The notes under the pieces were generated by a model. The model saw only the letters and a list, made by a program, of their open reading frames with translations, had not been told where the DNA came from and did not search any database. The position numbers and the translations under genes were made by a program. Below are positions 56,812 to 64,000 of a stretch of DNA of 64,000 bases, in pieces (the stretch's first letter is position 1; each line of letters opens with the position of its first letter). This DNA is from Morella rubra (lineage: Eukaryota; Streptophyta; Magnoliopsida; Fagales; Myricaceae). The stretch spans positions 22,453,631 to 22,517,630 of the forward strand of contig CM025849.1 in assembly GCA_003952965.2 (NCBI GenBank), written 5' to 3'.

Positions 56812-57219
56812 GGTTAATTACATTTTTTCCCCTCAAACTATCACTTCGATTCTAAATACCCTACAAACTTTAACTCGTTGCAACTCGCCTCCATAAACTA
56901 TACTTCTCGTTGTGATTTCATCCCCAACCTGAAAGTTGTTATATCGAACGGTTTCCGTCCCACATAAATGACACTTGATCTTCTCCTTACATGAAAACTA
57001 AGGACTCAAACTAGAGTAAAATTGTCTCTTCACATAATAAGAAGGTCACGTGTTTGTTACGTGGGGAAGAAATTATTCGATATAACAACTTCAGTTGGTT
57101 GAGGGATGAAATCGCATTGAGAAGTATAGTTTATGGGAGTGAGTTGCAACGAGTTAAAGTTTGTGGATGTATTTGAGAATTGGGTGGTAGTTTGAGAGAG
57201 AAAATTGTAATTAATCCCC
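56812..57219. mobile_element. Foldback/MITE-like element upstream of gene C
   Basis: About 408 bp are nearly a full palindrome: the left arm starts GGTTAATTACATTTTTTCC and the right arm, inverted, starts GGATTAATTACAATTTTCTC. Both continue with CTCAAACTA and ACAAACTTTAACTCGTTGCA, and the arms are over 150 bp each. The site is a T run that is uninterrupted in units A (about 16760) and B (about 26790). It lies about 380 bp upstream of gene C's ATG and is unique to this copy. Ends and size fit a foldback or Mutator-like MITE. Confidence 0.78.
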
Positions 57220-57993
57220 TTTTATTTCAGGGGAACTCCGAACGAAAACACAGCCAGGAAAACTATTCTACGTACTCCGGTCTTGCAATCCTTCAGCAGT
57301 CACTTGTCTTCAAGTTATAAGAAATTCTTATGGACCCGATAGATTAACAGATTGCTAGGTGTTTCGCACCTACCAAGATACAAGCTCGAGATTTTGATTT
57401 CACTAGCTAGCTGGAGCTGTTTCTTCCTGGCAAAAATCTTAGAAAAGATTTAATTGCACTTGAAAAATGCAACACGTGTGAAAATGTCCCGGATGGTAGA
57501 CTTTGCACTTCTCTCTGTCGCCTTGAGCTTAGGCAGGGCTTCCATTAATTCTTAGAACTTGGTGATGATCCCAATCGGACATGTACAGATGCTTTCATGT
57601 CGACGTGCAAACCTTAATTTCCTACTTGTTTTGTTCTGTTTTTTCTTTTCTTCAGTTTCTTGGGGATAACGAGACTATAGATCCGTTTATGGAATGTATA
57701 GGAAAATGTTGGTCAATACGCATATGGGAAATATTTCAACGAAAGGCTACATCTTCCTTTTCTACGAAAATTAAGAGATATACTCTGAGAAGTTTTTGCC
57801 AATCTGCACAAAAAGTTTCCTCAGATAGTCTCGATCGACGTACGTAGCGATCAGTAAAATTATTGTTAATTCTTCCAGACTCCATGACACTGAAAAGAAA
57901 AACTGATAATAGTCTGCGTCCAAATCTCAAATCTCGGCACTGGCCATAGGATCGCCAAGAAATTTTTTTATATTAATTCCTTTATAGTCTTGG
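57220..57993. other. Distal upstream region of gene C
   Basis: Aligns with 16790-17520 above gene A. It has the CACGTG core at 57473-57478 and the conserved 31-codon minus-strand ORF at 57450-57545. No other gene seen. Confidence 0.55.
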
Positions 57994-58253
57994 ATTATAA
58001 ATTGCAATCTTGTCTATCAATAGATCACAATTGACTATGAGAGTATGAAATTGAATTATGAAATCCTTTTTGCTAGCAATTCATTGCTTATTTAACCTTA
58101 CTCCTTGCACCATACAATAAGGGATTATAAATTGCAATATTGTCTATCAATATATCACAATTGACTATGAGAGTATGAAATTGAATTATGAAATCCTTTT
58201 TGCTAGCAATTCATTGCTTATTTATCCTTACTCCTTGCCCCATACAATAAGGG
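57994..58253 (+). repeat. 130-bp tandem duplication
   Basis: The unit beginning ATTATAAATTGCAAT at 57994 repeats at 58124 with few changes; both copies end CATACAATAAGGG. Unit A (about 17530) has a related single copy. Confidence 0.82.
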
Positions 58254-61060
58254 CCTATGAAGGGTAAGGCAACTTACAACTTAGGCCGTGGCCTAAGGCA
58301 ACCCAGAGCAAGGGCCCATAAAGAGTAAAAAAAAATATTTGTTGTTGTGTTGGTGGCCTAAGGCAACCCGAGCAAGGCCCCATAATTAAAGAGTAAAAAA
58401 AAATATTTGTTGTTGTGTCGTAGATGCCCCAGAAAATGAAAAGACGACAATGTCACCAGCTAAGGAAAAAAAAAAAAAAAAAAAAAAGACAATGATGATC
58501 TTTTTATATATATATTATTATTATTTGTTTTTATCATGAGTAGATTATCTCTTTACCGATCGATCGTGTGATATGTTTCTCCCTGTGCCTCTTATCTTTA
58601 TTTTTCAGATTTCTTGTCAAGGGCTTTACTAAAAGAGAAAAAATGCCTTATAAATTTCGTAACCCATCAAGTCATAGGGGCTTAATAGCTTATATGAGTG
58701 CCCAGTAAAAAATAATTAATGGGGCATTTGAATATTTTATATTAAATATAGTAAGTTTCAGATAATTTTATGTATTTTTATATCAAAAATTTTGTTAAAA
58801 GGCCTAGTGTACGGCCTTGGGCCTTCCTTTGGTTTGAGCGCCCTGCATGCATATTCCATATGAATTGATAATAAACTTTGAAAAATGGTTTTCACAAAAT
58901 CGTATTGGCTACTGTTCTTTTTTTAGAATTCAAAATTCTACAGACGTAATGAATATATTATCTAAACACGAGACTAGTAAATTTCATATTGAACATTTAT
59001 ATAAATCCATTTATCATACACAAGACCCTACTTTGTCTAAATATTTGACCTAGAAAAATCATCATCAAATGTTTCAAGCAAAATACAAGCACACAACAAA
59101 CATACTTGCATAAATCTCTCAAGTTTAAGGATATTATAAGTTAATTATGGTTAATATCATATTTTACATTAGTGATCATTATATTTATCATTCATTTTGT
59201 TTAGTGCGTGTACTCTTATATTTGTAGAGAACTACAATGCCCAAATTCACCGGAACAATCGATTCTCAAATAGTGTAACAAAGTCACACTAGTCCAAGAA
59301 ATCACAACCAAAATATAAGAGATCAAACTAAAAGAAGAAACACACTTCTTATTAATTGAAAAAGGAGATAATACAATTTAGATAGGACCACACTTACAAA
59401 CTATAGAATTTGTTGGACACAAAACTAGGAACAATCTCTCTTTTGTGAGTTTAGGTGAGATATGATGGAATGAATGACTTGAGAGGTAGGCTAGGGTATA
59501 TATAGAACTTGGGAAGAGGTTCTAGATAATTCTCATGTAATTCCAAAAAGATAAATGAAGCTTTTTATATGACCAAAGAGGAATTTCGAATTTTGACAAG
59601 AAATGAAATGAATGTGCATGGGAAGATGAGGCTTAGATAGGAGAAGTGAAAGGTTGCACTCTAGAAGTGAAAGGTTGCATTGGGACAAAGAGATGTATTA
59701 ATGATTAGGTGGAAAGGCAAGAGAGCGACCAAATTCATCCAACAATAAATGGGTCAACACACAAAAACATAAATGTCTCACTACATTTCTCAAAAAGAAA
59801 GCTCTAGAAAATACACTTTAAAGATTAATTATAATGCACCCATTTGTCTGCATAAGACCATTATCTTAATTATAGAGTCTATAGTCCTATTTAATAGAGA
59901 AAAAACTTGTATCTCAATTTATAACATGTGGAGTTAATAAGGATTTAAAAATTATACTTCCCGCCTCAATTTCTTAATCAATGGCATGACTTTCTGTAAT
60001 ATTATTCTAACTATATATTCTCTTAGACATATCACAACAAAGTACGGGATACCAATAAAATATTAAACACATGGCATAAATGAATAAATAAAAATTCATT
60101 TATTTTTGAAGGTTTCAGAGAGAGTAATGAGAAGATATTTGTGCTGAAAAATGATGTCAGGACGACGACAAATGAAGAGAGGACGGGCTTTTGTGTAGTG
60201 CAAAGGGGTAGGTCATAGCGAGCGAGCGAGCACAGCTGTACGATTGGGGAAATATTCATGTAACCTTCCTGGGAATCGAAATTTTGAAGCGCTAGAGGGG
60301 CCCATGGCCCCCGCCGGCTTCGTCTCTGATTGCGTGGGAGGCAAATATGGTTAAGCCTTCCATTTTCCTTTTTTTAAAAAAAAAAAAAAAATTCATTAAT
60401 TTGTTAATATTCTTATTCTCCTTGGTTCTCTATTGCCATATATGTTGGAATGAGAAGGGGAAGTAAATATAATAAGAAAAAATTGCGTAAATTTTGAAAA
60501 AAATTTCTAAAAAGTAATCACAACTAAACATCTAAACATCTCAAAAAATTCAACACAAATTTTCAATAATTTTTTAACATAAACTCCAATATCTTTTCAA
60601 AAAAGAAAATCATCAAATCTTAGCTCTCAATAGTATTTTTTCACCAAACTTCAATATTTTTTTTATTAAAAAAATTTGATGAAATCATATCTCTTTACAC
60701 TTTTTTACAAGCCCTAATAATAAATCTACAATCAAATATCTTTAAGAATTTTTACTAACTTTTTATAAATTTCAATAAAAATCTAATCTACATAAATATT
60801 CACAGCACTATGAATAGTTTATAAATTTGAAGAATTTTTTACAACCCAACATCACTAGCTTAACCATTCAAGTAAAATTAGTAAATATCAATTAATTATA
60901 ACATTGAATGCCATGCTCAGACCCTAATTTTTTCTGTGAAAGTGAAAATAACTGGATCTAAATCTTCCTAGAAAGTTTTCTGCTAGAATGCGTAGAATAA
61001 CCCCTTACTTATCCATAAAGTAGAGTAGTCAAGTATTTAGGTAGCCACCTAATTGCACAC
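58254..61060. other. AT-rich sequence with element scraps, no gene
   Basis: 58265-58420 holds two imperfect copies of GGCCTAAGGCAACCC followed by AGAGTAAAAAAAAATATTTG. A hAT-like end, GGCCTTGGGCCTTCC, lies near 58813, and another (AGAGGGGCCCATGGCCCCC) near 60294. The short ORF at 58847-59053 has no recognised motif, though its position next to a hAT-like end might make it a transposon relic. From about 59220 to 59830 the sequence resembles an old LTR or leader. From 60360 on it is low-complexity A/T. No host gene is supported. Confidence 0.45.
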
Positions 61061-61063
61061 CTG

Positions 61064-61359
61064 GAGTGCGTTTGGATGCTGTTTTCGGAAATAGTTTTTT
61101 GTTTCCTTGGTGACGTGGTGGGCTCGCCTTTTCCTATGACCGCTGACAAGTTTGGGATTTTGTAAAATCATTTTGTATACTGCGAACTATGCATAGTAAA
61201 TGAATCCTTATCCAACTATGGGCCAGTTTCAAGCAATTTTAAACGGGCCGTCAAAGTACAAATAATCTCCCGAATACTAAAGCACGATAGACATTAACAC
61301 TCCCAATAGCCCGGCATAAAAAAATTGCCCAAATGCAAACCTCGTTACGCTGAAATATT
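61064..61359 (+). repeat. Left terminal inverted repeat of the Harbinger-like element
   Basis: It matches the inverted 63153-63447. It is far longer than the 15-50 bp usual for PIF/Harbinger elements. Confidence 0.85.
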
Positions 61360-62169
61360 ACCCATATTGCCCATTTTTATTTTTATTTTTATTTTTGGCA
61401 TTTACTTTTTTCCTGAATTGCTTTAGAAATGATTCCTCTATTACCGGCCTCTGCAAACATGTTGACAAAAACAAATAAACCACATAACTGACAAACGAAG
61501 ACAACATGGTCCCCTTTTCAAATGCCCGAATCCATTAACCCTAAGCACAATTGTTTGAGGACACTAGAGACCCCTAAGCACGCTAAATCAGTAACCCATT
61601 GAAATGAGCAACTTCACGCCACAATTGGGAAGGCTCAGTTTTCCTGGACCAATGATCACCATATATAACAGTCAACAGCCTGTGGCATTAATAGAAGCTT
61701 CACATGATAGAATATATTCCTTACTTGCCACTCTAAAACGCTCCGTCCATAGAAGTGTCCTATATAAAGCCACAAATAATTATAACCCAATGGCTGACTA
61801 CATTGCGTTTGTAAGACTAAATCTAAACCCATTTCATAGCACACTATAGCAGTAACCCATTTAAATACCCACGCTGAAAACACAAACTGGTGCCAACAGC
61901 ATATATATATATGAAAGTAAATGCATTCAACCCAAAGAAATTTGTCGAGCTTGAGAGTGCTGAAGAAGGCCTTCACTTTCCTGCCGGATGAATATTCAAC
62001 CATTTAGTTTTATAAACAAGTGAACTTAATTAAGCTCCTACGCTGCCACAACATTGCCAATTTTATATAGCTATTGAAGTTAATCAATATATCAGTTTCA
62101 ACATGCTTTAATGTGGAAAATATTAACACTTGACAATTATATTAATAGCTACCTTAGGCGTGCACGGGC

Positions 62170-62775
62170 TCAGTGTCGGGCGGTCCACATTGCCCTGTCG
62201 ATCAACTGCCTAAGTGAACTCATCACAGCAGTTGCTTGGTCAGACAAGAAATGGGCATTGGCAGGAAGGATGGCTCTGTACAACGGATTACCGGATGACC
62301 CCAACAAATGGGTGGGACTAATGTTTCCGTCTTCGTCGCTGCTGCTCTCTTCTGATGGTTGCTCATCCTCACCTGAGTAGTCTGCTTCACTTCCTTCACT
62401 TTTAGAATCAGAACTAAATTCATCCTCGTGCCTCAGCACTTCTTTTACCGACCGACAAAAATTGTTCATCACACAACAAGCGTTTATGACAAGTCTTTGT
62501 CGAGCGTGGTTGTACGGTGGCATCAATTTCAAGACTCTAAAACACTTCTTTAGAGTACCAAAGGTCTCTCTCAACAGTATTGCATAGAGACGAGTGATTA
62601 CAGTTAAACATCTCCTTGTACGCAGAGGGGGCCTCCTCTTGGTCCCAGTCATCAAGGTGGTACCGTTGTCCTTGAAACGGACGCATGAAGCCTCCGGCCA
62701 TTGGATATCCGGAGTCCAATATGTAGTAATAACCTGGCATAGTATCATATAAGTCACTTGCAAAAGAAACAACAT
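62170..62775 (-). pseudogene. PIF/Harbinger transposase, C-terminal part of DDE domain
   Basis: Minus strand: MPGYYYILDSGYPMAGGF and MRPFQGQRYHL, then KEMFNCNHSSLCNTVER, and after a frame change ETFGTLKKCFRVLKLMPPY and LVINACCVMNNF. These correspond in order to the DSGYP, GxRYHL, ELFNxRHSSLRNVIER-FGVLKKRF and CALHNF blocks of DDE_Tnp_4 (PIF/Harbinger). The second Asp and the Glu of the catalytic triad are represented; the first Asp region and the N-terminus are absent. An acidic stretch (SSDEDG, SEGSEADYSGEDEQ) follows. Without the N-terminal half it cannot be active. Confidence 0.8.
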
Positions 62776-63152
62776 ATTGTATTAAAATTTGTCAGACACG
62801 TTGCGTAGTATACAATGGAATCTGAAAATTTGTATGAAAAGCATTTAAAAAATAAAACCACAGTATCAAATATTGCTTATTATCTCCTTTCTCCCTCTAT
62901 CTTCCTTTGGTAGAATTCGGATTAGCTAGTACAATAAAATCAATAATTTCAAATATTCAAACGCACGCTGACAGGTTTCAGCATAAAATTTAAAGCGTAA
63001 CGAGGTTTGCATCTGCTGAATACTAACTCAATTCCTAACTGAATACTAAAGCCCGATAGACATTAACGCTTGATACTTAGTAGATGGGTGTTCAAGCGTA
63101 ATTCCTAACTGTTTACAGGGTGCGTTTATTTTTCCTAACTGAATACTAAAGC

Positions 63153-63447
63153 AATATTTCAGCGTAACAAGGTTTGCATCTGGGCAATTTTTTTATGCCG
63201 GGCTATTGGGAGTGTTAATGTCTATCAGGCTTTAGTATTAGGGAGATTATTTGTACTTTGACGGCCGTTTAAAATTGCTCGAACTGGCCCATAGTTGGAT
63301 AAGGATTCATTTACTGTGCATAGTTCGTAGTATATGAAATGAGTTTACAAAATCCCAAAACCTGTCAGTGGTCATAGGAAAAGGCGCGCCCACCACGTCA
63401 CCAAGAAAACAAAAAACTGTTTTCGAAAACAGCATTCGAACGCACTC
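63153..63447 (-). repeat. Right terminal inverted repeat of the Harbinger-like element
   Basis: Inverted copy of 61064-61359, ending CGCACTC at 63447 and followed by CTG. Confidence 0.85.
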
Positions 63448-63452
63448 CTGGA

Positions 63453-63683
63453 CTTTGCATCCTTTTCCTCGTCCAGAGCTTGAAGATAAGGTGAAGTTAA
63501 CAGATTGCAAGGCCTTTCTCCATAGCTCCCAGTTGGAAATTGCAAAGTTCCAACTGATGTCAACCATGGCGTTAGTGGTGCGCTTCTTGCTTCTCCTCAA
63601 ATCCTCGAGGAAAAGAAGACGAAATTATACTCTGTTGGGCCTTTCTTTTACTACACATTAGACAAACGAAATCAGTCCCTAAC
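63453..63683 (+). pseudogene. Fragment of an Ole e 1-domain gene (gene D type), exon 2 only
   Basis: Matches the later two-thirds of gene D exon 2 (about 24570-24805) nearly base for base, from CTTTGCATCC to the gene D stop region. One A is missing near 63538 (GGAAATTGC for GGAAAATTGC), so the frame shifts. Exon 1, the intron and the start of exon 2 are absent. The match begins three bases after the Harbinger target repeat. Signal: a recent duplicate, dead. Confidence 0.85.
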
Positions 63684-64000
63684 AGAAATATCTTGCACTT
63701 TTAGGAGTCAACCAATAAAAGGAAAAAACTTTTGGTCTCTCCGTACGAGTAAAGCCGTTTCTCTCCGTACTTCCAGTGAAGTCTTGTCTTTTGGGTTGCC
63801 CTTGTCGCTTGCCCTGCTTTTTGTCCTCTTAGTGTGACTGTCGGCCGCCGCATTTCCTTATTTCTGCCCTCTTGTTTGATTCGATGGATCCTAATGCTTT
63901 AGATGTTGACTTTTTTATCCTCTAAAATTCGAGATCTAACCTGGGAAGATTTCCACACGATACTCCAACCCGAGGATATGGGAGAGGACAAAGATTTGGG
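63684..64000. other. Unassigned right end of window
   Basis: No gene is clear. A plus-strand ATG at 63884 (MDPNALDVDFFIL) meets a stop after 13 codons. It could be the 5' end of a LINE or a gene continuing past the window, but that cannot be judged here. Confidence 0.25.

Larger units (their letters stand above)
61064..63447 (-). mobile_element. PIF/Harbinger-like element with long terminal inverted repeats
   Basis: A 2384-bp element whose ends are inverted copies of about 296 bp (61064-61359 and 63153-63447) with over 90 percent identity by eye. The termini read GAGTGCGTTTGGATGC and GAGTGCGTTCGAATGC. A 3-bp direct repeat CTG flanks it (61061-61063, 63448-63450), the size used by PIF/Harbinger, though those usually prefer TWA. 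It contains a PIF/Harbinger transposase remnant on the minus strand. Parts of the inverted repeat are repeated again inside (about 62985-63070). The right flank is a piece of an Ole e 1 gene. Confidence 0.78.

Noticed and set aside
58847..59053. Short ORF near a hAT-like end
   Set aside because: No recognisable transposase motif or homologue in the window; kept only as a remark in the spacer entry.

Overview
This is a stretch of plant nuclear DNA, most likely from a eudicot. It is AT-rich, the genes have GT-AG introns, and it is packed with nested LTR retrotransposons, CACTA, PIF/Harbinger and hAT-type DNA elements and a plant L1-type LINE. Nothing in the sequence fixes the species. The only host genes I can support form a small family of secreted proline/lysine-rich proteins with a C-terminal Pollen Ole e 1 domain (PRP1/PRP3-like). 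There are two intact minus-strand copies (gene A 15489-16380, gene C 55542-56435), one minus-strand copy with a 1-base frameshift (gene B 25528-26417), one divergent frameshifted plus-strand copy (gene D 23985-24791), and a broken exon-2 piece of the D type at 63453-63683. A, B and C share upstream and downstream sequence, so they are segmental duplicates later pushed apart by transposons.

Layout. 1-8459: a SIRE/Maximus-type Ty1/copia element on the minus strand, with its 3' LTR cut by the window edge and older Ty3/gypsy and Tourist-like pieces in its 3' region. 8460-10271: a dispersed LTR-like repeat, then the 3' flank of unit A. 10272-15135: a short-LTR copia element (copia-1) inserted just downstream of gene A. 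15136-18124: gene A and its upstream region. 18125-23637: a second short-LTR copia (copia-2) with a 589-bp hAT-like element in its gag. 23638-27541: gene D and gene B, convergent. 27542-29023: a Ty3/gypsy 3' fragment. 29024 to about 37300: a broken CACTA element (CACTA-1) holding a LINE at about 30330-36615. 37340-39767: the 3' half of a third copia element. 39768-42015: a mosaic of repeats, including a cluster of GC-rich hairpins. 42016-52449: a CACTA element (CACTA-2) with both ends, a 3-bp target duplication, remnants of four minus-strand genes and a SIRE solo LTR. 52453-58253: flank, gene C and its upstream region with a foldback element. 58254-61063: AT-rich sequence with element scraps. 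61064-63447: a PIF/Harbinger-like element with unusually long (about 296 bp) terminal inverted repeats. 63453-64000: the D-type exon fragment and unassigned sequence.

No transposon open reading frame here looks fully intact, so the window records successive insertions. Comparison of units A, B and C supplies an empty site for copia-1. No CRISPR array, operon, rRNA or tRNA gene was seen. The most useful points for follow-up are the Ole e 1 gene cluster, the conserved 31-codon ORF upstream of A, B and C, the multi-gene CACTA-2 with target-site-like motifs in every spacer, and the Harbinger element whose edge coincides with a gene fragment.
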